Source: Albifimbria verrucaria
Taxonomy: Eukaryota > Ascomycota > Sordariomycetes > Hypocreales > Stachybotryaceae
Length of the DNA: 64,000 bases
Assembly (NCBI GenBank): GCA_020081605.1
Contig: JAHREC010000007.1
Span: 1,054,001 to 1,118,000 of the forward strand
Direction: 5' to 3'
Shown here: positions 1-11,500 of the stretch, one piece after another
How the letters are laid out: each line of letters opens with the position of its first letter
How positions within the stretch are numbered: the stretch's first letter is position 1
Notes under the pieces: model-generated
Told to the model about the DNA's origin: nothing
What the model saw: only the letters and a program-made list of their open reading frames with translations
Databases searched by the model: none
Position numbers and translations under genes: made by a program

Positions 1-1531
1 CCCCAACCATGGCGAATGCATCCTGGGGATGATCCAATAACCCCTGAAACGGTGGTGATGGTTTGTTGCTGGAGCACGTTTTTTGCGTCGTTGGTGGTGA
101 GAATAAGCACATCATCATCCTCACTCATCACACTTACCGGAAATGCACAGCACTGCGCGCCCGAGATTGATGTCTTCCTTCTCCTTCACCGCTATATAAA
201 AATAAAAAAATGTACATCAATGGTTTCCCGTAGAATCCGGTTGGCTGGCGGCGTTGAGTTGCATCGGAGATAGAAGCTCTACGGACAGGAGTTTCAAAAC
301 CCACAACCTATGCACTCTGTCTCAAATGACATCTTCGAGTAATGTCCTCCCCTGGCTGAACCAATGCTTCAGACCACGAGACCGTCCAGAACGGACCGCG
401 CCATGCTCCGCTGGGCCTATGGCTTTGCTTCCCTTTTGCATTGCCCTGTCTTGGCCCCGAGGGAGCAGACAACCGGCCAAGTCCGCGCTGGAAACGGTCT
501 GCGTGACCAGACAGAAATTTTTTCTACGCCTGCCAAGACCCAATTTCAATGCTTTACGTCGAGACCAAGGCCCGCCTCTAACACCCCCGCACGACGCTAG
601 GCGTTTAGTCAAAGTCTGGGGTGGAGAGCACGGGAGCCGTGGGCTAGGGGAGGTCCCTGCTGTCTTTGTCGAAGCGATCCTCATCCCTCTTGGTTCTTCG
701 TGTCGTCACCGTGAGGAAGAGGGCCACCTCTGTGTTGTTGGCTGTGGCAAGAGAGTTTCCAGTTGTTGTGCCTGCAGAGTGTTGGGGATGCGTCTGGATG
801 GTCAGCAACTCTGACTCTTCCTAACCAGATATGATTCAGTGTCTGTATCCAACGCCCATGATGACTGTGCCCCCTAAAACTGTCTTGAACAGATCTGTAA
901 GCTTGTATGCAGCGTTATCTCTCCAGCGGGAAGCCAAGCGTGTGGTGGGAAACGTACATGTTCGTAACTACTGCGAGTTGAGGTTCACAAAATATCAACA
1001 GCACCAGTCTCAAACATTCACAAATGACTATGCAAAAACCCCCAAGACACCCCTCGATCGAAGCCCACACATAGATCTCCAATCCCACTCAACCTCGTGC
1101 CAAAAAGCAACAACCCCAAGGCACCGCCCAAACTCCCGGGACCAGTTCGACGATAAGCCTCGTGAACCTGCAGGGTTCTAGTATGCCGGACCGTCCCGCT
1201 GGGCCCTTCTTTTCTTCTTCCTCGCCCTCTCCAGTGGCCGGTTCCTTATCATGATCTGCTGTTGCGGGCGTCCTAACGGGTGTTTGCGGGCGTTGAGATG
1301 CACGAAATGCGTCATGGGGGAGGAGGGGTGTGTGTCTGCGTCTCTGTGCGCGCTGTGAATGAGGTGAGCATCCTTGCATTCGATGAGTTGAATGTATGTC
1401 ATTAGATAAGCTTCAATTTTACTTTTATCATTTTCCGATGGCTTGTCTCTCACTTGACAACGTTCCATTTGAAACAATGATTCGGGCATTTCCGTTTCTT
1501 GAACTGGGCTTATCTATCCATGCCCACCTCT
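1..1531. other. Left-edge region without a supportable gene
   Basis: No open frame here has recognisable domains, conserved motifs or intron structure. Frames of 80-190 codons exist on both strands but read as Ser/Arg/Pro-rich chance translations. A TATA-like stretch followed by an A-rich run lies near 191-215, with no gene that clearly uses it. The right end of the interval is the 3' flank of the HET gene. Confidence 0.5.
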
Positions 1532-3503
1532 TCAGACAAGGTTGAGTGTCTTGTAGCACGCCTCATCTTTCCACAATCTCGTCTCTAGCTTGCTCAGGTC
1601 GCCCATGGACCCGACTCTTCTCATTGTCAAACCTCGGTCATCCCCATAGGGGCCAAGATCAACCCAAACCCGGAGTTAGGAAATGTAGGATCTTCATCAC
1701 TGGGCATCTTAAGTACAAGCAGGTGTATATCCCATTCACGCCATTGGCCGGACCGCAGAGCTTCGATGTTGTCAAACCAAGCTATCTCATCAACGGTGGA
1801 GTATGTGCTGCATAAGCGAGGCTCAAGGTAGCTCATCTCATTGTCGTCTGATGGATCATACCGGTCGCTCGGCTTCAAGCGGGTTACAGGTCCATGGATA
1901 CGGATCCACGCATCCTTGACCTCCCCAAACGGATTCTCCTTGTTTTTAATTCGACACTCCATGATTCGACTCTGGCAACGCACTTCGTCTTGCTCGGAAT
2001 GCTGTAAGCCACGCCTGGATAGCCTGCCCAGCTCCAGCTTGGCCCAGTATACTCACCTGATGTGGGCTCTCCCGTTGCAAAGGTCCGCCATGCCAAACCA
2101 TCTATCAAAGCATTGCTCCATAGCCCTGCTACATAATCACCGCCTATTCTCGGACCCATTAGAGCAGCAATACCGGCCATGGCAGGGAGTTTATCCGTGG
2201 CCCTCGACAAGTTGCGTTTTCCTGCGGCGTGTACAAGATCACGCCAAATGTAAAGAGCATTATCAACATCTGATCCCGAAATCTGGGTACCGTCTATTCG
2301 GCCAAACCGATGGTCACGTCTGCAACGAGTTTCACCCACGATTCCTAGCCCACACTCGAAAAACATTTGCTTCTTGGTATAGTGTAGCACGCGCTTCGCA
2401 AGTACTCGTTCCTGCAAAGCCCAAGCACGCCGACCTAGTGGCTCGTCCCCGAACGTTGAGTCATCGTTCAGCAACTCATTGCTGGGATACAAGACCTCTG
2501 CGCGGACTGTACCCATCTTGGGGAGCTCGAGCACCACACTTGGTAGTACATTGCGCACATGAAAGAGCCCTTCGTGGCAATCACGGGAACGGTCTGCAGC
2601 AATGACGACCTTCGCCTCAGAGTATACTGTCATCATCCGGCCAGCTTCACGAGACCAGTCATCTGGATCATCTTGGATAATGCACAGACTGTCAATCCAT
2701 ATGTAGCGGATCTGGAGGTGTCTGGCGAATTTAATTGCATCTTGAAATGTCTTTGGCATGTCGGATAAAGGCATTCCACACAACCGAGCCTTGTATGATG
2801 CTCTAGTAGTCGTCAGGTTCGACGAAGGACTACCCCAACAGTATGACAAAGCTGCATATGTTCCCTCCGATGCATTGGTCTCTATGAGCTTGACCACATC
2901 GCCAGAGGCGCCAGCGTCTAGAACACGTGTAGGCAAAGTGCCACTACTCCCACCACAGTTCGGATGCTCATCAACACATTCCCTAACCCAAGCTGCTGCG
3001 AGATCCAGGCTTCTCGAAGAACCTGAGTCCCTATCAAGTGCAGGTAAAGGAATAGATGGGCTCAGCCCAGCGGCACCAGTAGTAAATCCGATGGCTGCAA
3101 GTAGACTGGCACCCATCCGGTGAGATTTGAACTCGTAGGAAAAGATTGCAAATCCTGGCGTACCACCGATTCGTCCCGTCACATACAAGCCTGCCGAATA
3201 AGGTACCTGATCATGGTTCCGCAGAGCTTTCTGGTATCTCTGGTTTTTCTCGGCTTTGTCATAGTATGCCACCCAGTCGCGGACAGCTTTCTGCACGATA
3301 TTGCAAATTAGACACTCAGGCTTTGCCAACTCAGCTAACGCACCGAGGCTTCTATGCCAGGGCCGGCCGAGCAAATCTCCAGGTTCATTCCAGAATTGTA
3401 TTGTCTCCTTGTTGTCATCTATCCAGACCCAATTGGCAAACCTACTGGGCGGTGGCGGGAGGTCAGAAAAAGGAATGCCTGAGCACAAATCGCAGAGGGT
3501 CAT
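1532..3503 (-). CDS. HET-domain (heterokaryon incompatibility) protein, two frame breaks
   Basis: HET proteins act in fungal allorecognition, triggering cell death when unlike hyphae fuse; the partner of this one is unknown. From ATG 3503 the protein starts with a Cys-containing block (LCDLCSGIPF), typical of the family. The HET core follows: AALSYCWG at about residues 217-224, a stretch with IRYIWIDSLCIIQDD, then RRAWALQERVLAKR. The PSWSWAGYPG motif marks the end of the core. The frame is interrupted at the T5 run 1943-1947 and the A3 run 1629-1631, where one base appears missing each time. With both allowed, the gene runs to a stop at 1532-1534 and is 657 residues, a usual length for the family; span plus two bases is divisible by three. 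No intron is needed. It lies alone beside Arp1. Real pseudogene or sequence error cannot be separated here. Confidence 0.85.
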
Positions 3504-4178
3504 CACGATCAGAATGTGTCTCTATAAGCTCAGCCTAACGCTGTCCAGTGTACTAGTATAGTCAATAGAAATTGTAGCAAAGACTTATGCTAGGAGCCGT
3601 CATAGAACAGTATTGTGAAGCCGAGTAGATTCATCACTTGCTAGCAGATGAGTACAATGTATAGTTGATGATCAGGCATCCAGTTTATGAACTTTTGGAG
3701 GCGGAGCCTGCATGCTTATCCCTGTCACTGAGCTGAGTTAACCAGCTCAAGTGGCTTGAAACATTGACGCTTCCGTAAGAATAGACGAGTCGAAACTTCA
3801 CAAATACACCATCTCAATTCACCGCAAAACACGGATCACCACAGCTGAAATCGACAAATCAGGGTATCATTGGGACTTCTCTATATGACAAGGCCCGCGC
3901 TCCCACATAAACAACTGCTCGCTTTCCTCCTTGGAGTTGCTCTGCGCACTTCTCTAAACAGGACCCGGGCCGACCTCATCTGCCGTCTCGGATCTCTTCG
4001 TAGTAACTGCCGATATCTAGCACGAAACCACTCGCCCGTCTATCGCTGTATCAAGCGTACGCATCTGGCACGCAATTCGACAGCGAGTATTAGCTCAGTA
4101 ATGGCCGTATATCAAATGTTGACCACATTCAAACGAGGTCTCAATCCTTCTAAGGGTGACATCATTCAAGTTGCACTC
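3504..4178. other. Intergenic, between Arp1 3' end and HET 5' end
   Basis: About 675 bases between two genes on the minus strand. It must hold the Arp1 3' end and the HET promoter. I see no clear TATA box, CCAAT box or repeat in it. Confidence 0.5.
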
Positions 4179-5486
4179 TCATGTGAACTTGGTGTGGATG
4201 ATGTCAGGGTTCTCATGCCAATCGTCAATGCTCACCCACATCTGTATACAGTCAGTCATCCAAGTTTCCGCCTCATCAATGTCAATGGTTCACATACCTT
4301 GCGGAAAGTGCTGAGGCCAGCGAGAATGCTGCCTCCGATCCAGGTCGAGTACTTGCGCTCTGGTGGCGCAAAGATCTTTATCCTCATATCCTTGACAGCC
4401 ACCTTCTGCAGCTCCGTCAACAAGCGGTCACCAAAGCCCTTGGTGAGGGTGCTGCCGCCTGACAAGACGATATTGCTGTACAGGGACTTTCTCAGATCCA
4501 GATCCACTCGGCTAATAGCGTCGGCTACGATCTGGTGCACACCAGGGTACTCGAGTCCAATAATCTCGGGGTCGAATAAGATCTCTGGCGCTCTGAAACG
4601 TTCAGCACCGATCTGCCCGGGCAAGTTAGCGAATTTCCAGTCCCAAAATAGGCGAGCTTCCACCGACCTTTAACCTGTGGCCGTCCGGCAGTACGTATTC
4701 TGCGAATTTAGCATCGTTGGGCTTGACTCCAATCCAATCCCTCTCCTCCTTTCTCGGATCGTGTGCAATGTACGACACGTTCTCTTTGATCAGCCTCACT
4801 ACCTCCTTCTCCGCACTCGTGTGGAACACGTAGCCGCTCTTTCGTAATAGGGTTTGTAGATACTCGGTAACGTCTCGGCCGGCCACGTCTATCCGTTGAA
4901 TGCTGCTAGGCATAGCGAATCCCTCATAAACCGGCACCGCATGCGACACACCGTCTCCTGAATCGAGGACGATACCCGTGGTTCGTCCACTGGCGTACAG
5001 CGAAAGCACGGCTTGGATGGAGGTATGTAGGGCAGGAACGTTGAACGTCTCGAAGAGGATCTGTGCGGCGGTATCTCGGTTGCTGCGAGGGTTGAGGGGC
5101 GGCTCCGTCAAAAGCACGGGATGCTACAGATATTCAGTATAAACGGACCGGGACCACTATGGCCAAGGCTGCGGCTCACCTCTTCACTCAGGGTCTTCAG
5201 CCCCTCGCCGTAGACGTACTCCCAGATCCTCTCCATATCGTCCCAGTCGGTGACGATGCCATGCTCCAGCGGGTAATGGATCTTCAGCAGCCCCTCAGCT
5301 CGGTGGCGGCCTTCTGGCCTATGAAGACATCCCCTCCAAGGCTCCGGCCAGGACCCTCAGGTGCTTGGGGCGGCCGACCCACGACAGGAAGAAGCATTTC
5401 GGTAGGTCGTCGCCAGCGAAACCAGCTCGGATCGTGCCTGAACCGTTGTCGAGCACGATGGGCGCATTGTGGAGCAGTTCCGTCAT
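4179..5486 (-). CDS. arp1: Actin-related protein 1 (centractin), dynactin filament subunit
   Basis: Arp1 forms the short filament of dynactin, the cofactor of cytoplasmic dynein; loss gives the ropy phenotype in Neurospora. Exons on the minus strand are 5486-5180, 5123-4668, 4612-4298 and 4241-4179; introns are 55-56 nt with GT/AG ends. The start ATG is 5486 and the N terminus reads [20 protein letters not shown], the actin nucleotide loop. Further family blocks are [46 protein letters not shown] and the final [19 protein letters not shown], followed by a short exon ending in TKFT. Exon 1 has two frame breaks, at the plus-strand C4 runs 5331-5334 and 5291-5294. Adding one base at each gives 380 residues, the normal Arp1 length. 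Residues around 36-40 read FFLSW where actins usually have a P-S-Y/F pattern. It is divergent from Mbp1 across about 850 bp. Confidence 0.93.
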
Positions 5487-6336
5487 GATTGCTATCGGTT
5501 ACCGTTGGCTGGGTGTGCGAAATGTGCCTCCCATGAATACTGCACGGTACAGTCCTCTTCTCGAGGCGGTTTCTTATATCGGAACTTTGTGAAAGGACGA
5601 TGTCGGTTCTTTGTTGTGCTGGGCCAGTTGATAGTTACCGTACTTGGCTCCCACCAATCAAACAGTCGCAGAGGTTAGCAGACACCCTGGTCAGCTTGTC
5701 GCATCCATCCAGGCTCGTGCCGTGAGGTTTGTGGGAATTGGAGCCGATGTTCCAACAGGGACGGTATGGAGATGGGATGGGATGCTGTGCTTGTGCTGTA
5801 GGTGCAGTTCAGGTACAGATTACAGCAGTTCCAGATTAAGGTACAAGCTCCAATCTCCCGAGTCCCTTGACGCGTGAGCCAAGCATGTAGGCGGTACCTG
5901 GCAAACAGCGGAGGGCCGCGCCTAGTGCAAGGTACCCTGAGCCCAGCGGTGACTTGCAATTGGCTTTCAGGAGGCGCGTGCGGACTTGCAGTTGGGCTGC
6001 CGGCTGTATCACGTGGATGCACCTGAGGCACACAAAGGGACCAGGCGTTTAAGTGCTTCGCGTGCAGGCGCGTCTCCTCCATCGTCGACCGCGTCGTTGA
6101 CGTGCCATCAATTGCAAGCTCCTCCTTCAAGCCCTGCCACAGTCCCGATCGATTGAATGCGCCCGGCGTCAGCGACATCGCCGTCCGCACTTCCGCCGAC
6201 TCTGTCAATTCACTAATCTCTTGTTCCTCAGCGTTTGCTTCGTCCTTGCTCTACTCTAATTCACGTCACCCCTCACCCTCCGAAAACCTATGCAGCCTCG
6301 CCTCACCGATACTCTCACCACTTGTTGAGCCGCAAA
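5487..6336. promoter_or_regulatory. Divergent promoter shared by arp1 and mbp1
   Basis: 850 bases separate the two start codons, which point away from each other, so both promoters must lie here. The interval contains one perfect MCB element and several CGCG-containing stretches near 6060-6095. No protein-coding frame is convincing. Upstream ATGs precede the Mbp1 start, so part of the interval is probably its 5' leader. Confidence 0.6.
5870..5875. promoter_or_regulatory. MCB element ACGCGT
   Basis: A perfect palindromic ACGCGT, the core site bound by MBF (Mbp1/Swi6 type) in yeasts. It sits 462 bases upstream of the Mbp1 start and 384 bases upstream of the Arp1 start. A six-base match occurs by chance about once per 4 kb, and others exist elsewhere in the window (near 20,000 and 23,620), so location is the main argument. 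Confidence 0.35.
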
Positions 6337-8579
6337 ATGGTCAAGGGCAACGCAGGCCCGGGTGTCTACAGTGCCACATACAGCGGTGTACGTTTCCCAC
6401 CACCTCCTACGGTGCTCCGCCGTCTTGGACCTTCAATTGCACCCTCTATATCTATCCCTTGATGCCTGCTCTCCAACACCGTTGCACCGAATTCATGCTT
6501 TGGCTAGTGGCCGTCCTCAAGCCACAGCTCGGCGTCGTAACAGGCAACGTATCACAACGCTAGTACATCATACATCAACACTACATCCATACTAACAACC
6601 TGTATCTAGATCCCTGTATATGAGTTCCAGTTCGGCGGAGACCTCAAAGAACATGTTATGCGACGGAGGCATGACGACTGGATCAATGCGACTCACATTC
6701 TCAAGGCCGCTGGCTTCGACAAACCCGCTCGAACGAGGATCCTGGAACGCGATGTTCAAAAAGATGTTCATGAGAAAATTCAAGGAGGCTACGGCAAATA
6801 TCAGGGCACATGGATTCCTCTAGAGGCTGGGGAGGCTCTCGCACAAAGACACAGCGTTTACGACCGCTTAAGGCCCATCTTTGAATATGTTGCCGGCAAC
6901 GAGAGTCCACCGCCCGCTCCCCGGCATGCGAGCAAACCAAAAGCCCCAAAGTCGAAACCTCCTCCCGAAATGGAATGGTACTTGTGAAACCGAGCTCATG
7001 TTCGCTTCCGTCTGCTAACTCACATACACAGGTGCCCCTCTCCGGTGCACGAGGAGTTCGAGAACCCTGATGCAATCATGGCCGAGGATGACACTCCAGA
7101 TAACCTCACCGTGGCCTCAGCATCATACATGGCTGAGGACGACCGTTTTGATATGCCACACATGTCCACACAGCGCAAGCGGAAACGAGAAGCCGAGCTA
7201 CAGGATCTCACAGATCAGCAACACGCTGTATATGGCGACGAGCTTCTGGACTATTTTCTTCTCTCTAGGAATGAGCAACCCACGGTGAAGCCCGATCCTC
7301 CGCCCAACTTCCAGCCGAACTGGCCCATTGATGCCGAGAACCATACCGCCCTCCACTGGGCTTCAGCCATGGGAGACGTCGATGTAATCAAGCAGCTGAG
7401 GAGATTCAACGCCAATGTGAACGTTAAGAACATCCGTGGCGAGACACCTCTTATGCGATCTGTTAACTTCACGAATTGTTATGAGAAGCAGTCTTTCCCT
7501 GCTGTAATGAAGGAGCTTTTTGAGACGGTAGATGTTCGCGATAATGCGGGTGCACCGTCATTCACCATGCCGCAGTCATGAAGAACGGCCGCGTCTTCAG
7601 CCCTTCCTGCTCACGCTACTACCTTGATAATATTCTTAATAAGCTACAAGAGACGCTGGAACCAGGTGCCTTCCAGCAGCTCCTGGACGCCCAAGACAAC
7701 GAAGGAAACACGGCGCTGCACCTAGCCGCCCAACGCAACGCTAGGAAATGCATTCGAGCTTTGTTGGGGCGTAATGCGTCAACAGACATCACGAATCACG
7801 AGGGAACACGAGCGGAGGACTTAATCATGGAGCTAAATGCGGCGAAGAAAGACCGAGGACCCCAACGTTCATCGTCACCATTCGCACCAGACTCGCAACG
7901 GCACGCCTCCTTTCGCGACGCCTTCTCGGATAAGCTTGCCCGGAAGCCCCCAGCGTCGTTCCAATCCGCTGCTGCCAACACCGTACAGTCCCGCATATCA
8001 CCCTTAATCTTGGAAAAGTTTCAAGACCTAGCTAAGAGCTACGATGAGGAGTGGCATGAGAAGGACGTGGCGGAGACTGAAGCCCGGCGCATTCTAACCA
8101 ATACACAGGCTGAGCTGAATATTGCACACCAGCAGATTGCTGAGCTGGAGGCGCAGCTGGAGCCTGACGATGCTGCTGCCAAGGTCATGAACGAAGCTAA
8201 CCTGGCTAAGCACCAGGTGCTCTCACTCTTTACCCTTCAGGGCAGGTTACACGTACAGCAGGCCGTCGACGGCGAGCTGAACCGGGCCAATGGCGACGCC
8301 AGCAGCAACGGCAACTCGCAAGAAGAGCCGTACGAGGAGCGCCTCAACCTCGCTCGCCAGCTGAGCCAACTCCTCGCCGAACAGCGCCAGGCTGAGGCCG
8401 AGTACGTCGACGCCTTGAGCATGATGGGCGTGGGCGACCGCATAGACAAGTACCGCAAGCTGCTGAAGCGCTGCCTTGACCCCAAGGAGGGCGAGAGCCT
8501 CGATACAAACCTCGATAGCCTGATCGAAATGATGGAGGAGGAGCGGGACGTGCACGATATGGATGGATCAACGGGGTGA
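6337..8579 (+). CDS. mbp1: APSES transcription factor, MBF DNA-binding subunit
   Basis: DNA-binding subunit of the G1/S factor MBF, acting in the nucleus with a Swi6/Cdc10-type partner. The start ATG 6337 has a good context (CAAAATGG). Exons are 6337-6387, 6610-6977 and 7032-8579; introns are 222 and 54 nt. The APSES/KilA-N domain begins at about residue 18 with IPVYEFQFGG and includes MRRRHDDWINATHILKAAGF and GYGKYQGTWIPLE. A basic KRKREAE stretch follows, then two ankyrin units (NHTALHWASAMGDVDVI and EGNTALHLAAQRNARKCIRA) and a C-terminal coiled-coil-like region with QQIAELEAQLE and a helical tail near VGDRIDKYRKLLKRCL. One frame break lies at the G3 run 7548-7550, just before a VIHHAA ankyrin motif. 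With one base added the protein is 655 residues, normal for Mbp1/Res2 orthologues. Confidence 0.94.
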
Positions 8580-11500
8580 GCCCATGGACTTCACAGTTGG
8601 CGTGTGAGCGAGGGCGCTACGGTTGGCAGGAAAATAGAGAATCACGAGACGGGTTTATGCGCGGAGCGGAATGTGCGGGAACCAGAGTTGACCGCATGAT
8701 ATTCTTGGCCTTTGATATCCAATTGGAAGAAGGAGCTATGCATGGTTCCCTCTTTTTGCTTTTATTTCTCTTGGAGTATGCATCTTTTTCCGTCTCAATG
8801 GGAGTGGGGGCCAGGAGAGGGATAAGGAGTGTCGGTCTTTCTGGTGATTATGGCGGCGTATGATTCCATCGGAACACTTTCTTCTTGTGATGTATAGGTA
8901 CACACACACATTCAGATGCTTATTTACAGGGGCGGCACTTGCCAGGAGGGGGAGTATGATCACCGACGGGTTCATCCCTGGGTGCCTTGCGTTAAATGAT
9001 GACATATCTTGATGAGGACTTGTTGCTGGATGGGCCTTTCGTAACCGCCGTGAAGTCTTGTTTGGGGAGGGAGGCTTGCTCCGTCGCCGCCAATTGCGAG
9101 TAAGAGACGAGTAAACATGATGCTTAGCTCCGGCGCTTGAACACTGTTAAGCAATACTCGGAGGATCGTCAGCTGTCTTGGTGCAACGCCAACTCAGAAG
9201 CAATGCATCGATCAGGGAACTATCGGGCATTACAATCGCCGTAATCGCCGCAAAGGGGGAAACATTTCGGCGAGGCGGAGCCGGGCACCGGTAGGTGTCC
9301 TGGGGCGCCACTATGGAGAATATCGACGGGCCTCATGGTCCGCTAGGACGGTACGGCGAACGAGGCCAGACGCTTGCCCATGAGGTCAGCCAGCCATCTG
9401 ACGGGACGTGACCTGGTTGCCGCCGGAAACAAGGTATAGGTTGCAATAGTATGAGGCTCTTTGCAGAATCACACCGGGTGCTGATTGGCAAGACCCGGGC
9501 GCAGGCCAGTGATTGCTTCAATCGCCGGGTTGCCAGCATATGATTGGCATCAGGTGAGTGCTCCATCCAGTCTGACTCATGCTGATGGCGGTCACTTGAA
9601 GTGCAAATAGGACAAGCGGTGTTGACAATGGAGAGCTGAAAAAGCGGATGGGGAGGTGCGGGAAGCGAAGACCACGTGAGCTAGCGACCTTATGCTATTC
9701 CAAGGATGTCCATTGCTGCCGGTAGCTCAATGCAGGTTGGCGCAACGAGACTCTGCAAGCTGGATCGCGGGTCAACGAGACAAAGATCGGCGGCTGCGAG
9801 AGATGGGAGTGGTCGACGATGCATAGAACACATGTCTTGCACGCGACGATGCAGCTAACAAGGTCGCGCGCGACTTGAGGTTGTGTGGGCCAATAAGACA
9901 GAGACAGGCTGCTAGCTTTGCCCATCTGCGCAAGTAGGTGGCCAACGTCGCACGTCAGGGTGCAGGCACAATCTCTCATCTCCGGTGCCCACCTCGGCGC
10001 CCCTTGCTGATGATTGAGATATCATTTCGCGTGAAAATTTTCGCGGATGCTTCGTAGAATCGCTCGAGCTCCTTCACCGCATGAGTGGCGTGTGCGACGC
10101 GCGGCGAAGAGTCAGCCTGGGTAATGCAACGTAAACCCGCAAAGCCGCCAGGCAAAATTTACAACTCGGCCGTATAGGCTGAGTAAAGACTGTGATAGGC
10201 AGTTGAAGTTTGGCAAAAGCCTCAAGTCCTACATCAACAGTGGGTCCAGCCCTGTAGGCGACGGGGGCGTGAAGGATTTGACGATCAATGAAGTCGGGCA
10301 ATGGGGTGCAGTCGACCTTGAACGGGGCTTATACAGCCACTAACACATGCGTAATAGGCATGGCAGAATGATGGCGATTTGTTCGTTCAGCATCATTTCT
10401 CAGCCAATGGTGGGGAGGACAAGGGACTGCAGGGGATCAACAGCACAAGGGTAAAAAGCGAGATCTCTAGAATAACGTGCTTACTCGACACCACAAGAAT
10501 GTAGGTGTTCGATGATAAGGCTGAAGGTACGAGGCAATCATGTTGAAATGCGGAAGCTGTCAAGGACCCTGGCCAAGGCGGATGCACTGACGGAAGATTA
10601 TCCATGAAGCCTCGGCAAATGCTATACGAGGAAAGTATACGCTTCCCATACGTGCGGACGTAAGACGACTTCGTTTTCGCAACAGGTAATCGGGCGCACA
10701 GGAGCAGCGGATCGGGACATACGAGAGAGCGCTACATCGGACAACGGAGAAGTCCTGTACTACTGGCTGCTAGCCGGGATCGGAAACTGTGATGCTGGAC
10801 CGCAGCACCCTCTTGCTGGTTTAGGTAATTATTCATGTGGCGGGCAGCCTCGACATCACCAAGACTCCTGGGAGGGGCCGTCTGGGATCGGTTACTCCAT
10901 GCATGATTGTAGGTCCGCGTGCATGACGGCCACGGGCGATCGCGGGTACTTGGCAAGCTGAAAAGTCGCAGTGGTGGATGAAAAGGGTAAAGCGGAGAAG
11001 CAACAACCGATGTTGCGACTCTGCTATTGCCCCTTCCCAGGCAAAAGAAGCTTGCAGCTGCACGTTGTTGCATTACATTGCATTTTTCATTGAGTGATAT
11101 TGGCTCGACTTGCCTATGCGCTGTCTATGACGAAAGACGAGTGGAAAGCAGGTGGCTGAGGACTGAGTCGTGCGTAGGAGGAGATGCGAGATGCGGGTTC
11201 TCCAGAACGGACGGCTGCCTTGCGGGTTGGGTTGGGTTGTGTTGGGGTTGGCGATGCTCGAACGCGGTGGATGCCCTGCTTAGGCCCGGTCATCGGTGTC
11301 GAGCTTGGTAGGTAGACTGAAGCCGGAATGATTGGCCGGGCAGACTGGAGACGTTGGTTAGCACGAATGCGCAGTTGGTAAGGGAGTTGTAAGAAAGCTC
11401 ATGTCACGCGCCGTCAGTGCCGCTCCTGGCCGTTGGTTCAGCTGGCTTGTCGACGACTCTGGCCTTCCATTCGCTGGGCCATGGTGAGCGGATCCACGGT

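Noticed and set aside
254..814. 186-codon open frame on the plus strand near the left edge
   Set aside because: Composition is Arg/Pro/Cys-rich and irregular, there is no motif, and an overlapping frame on the opposite strand is equally long.
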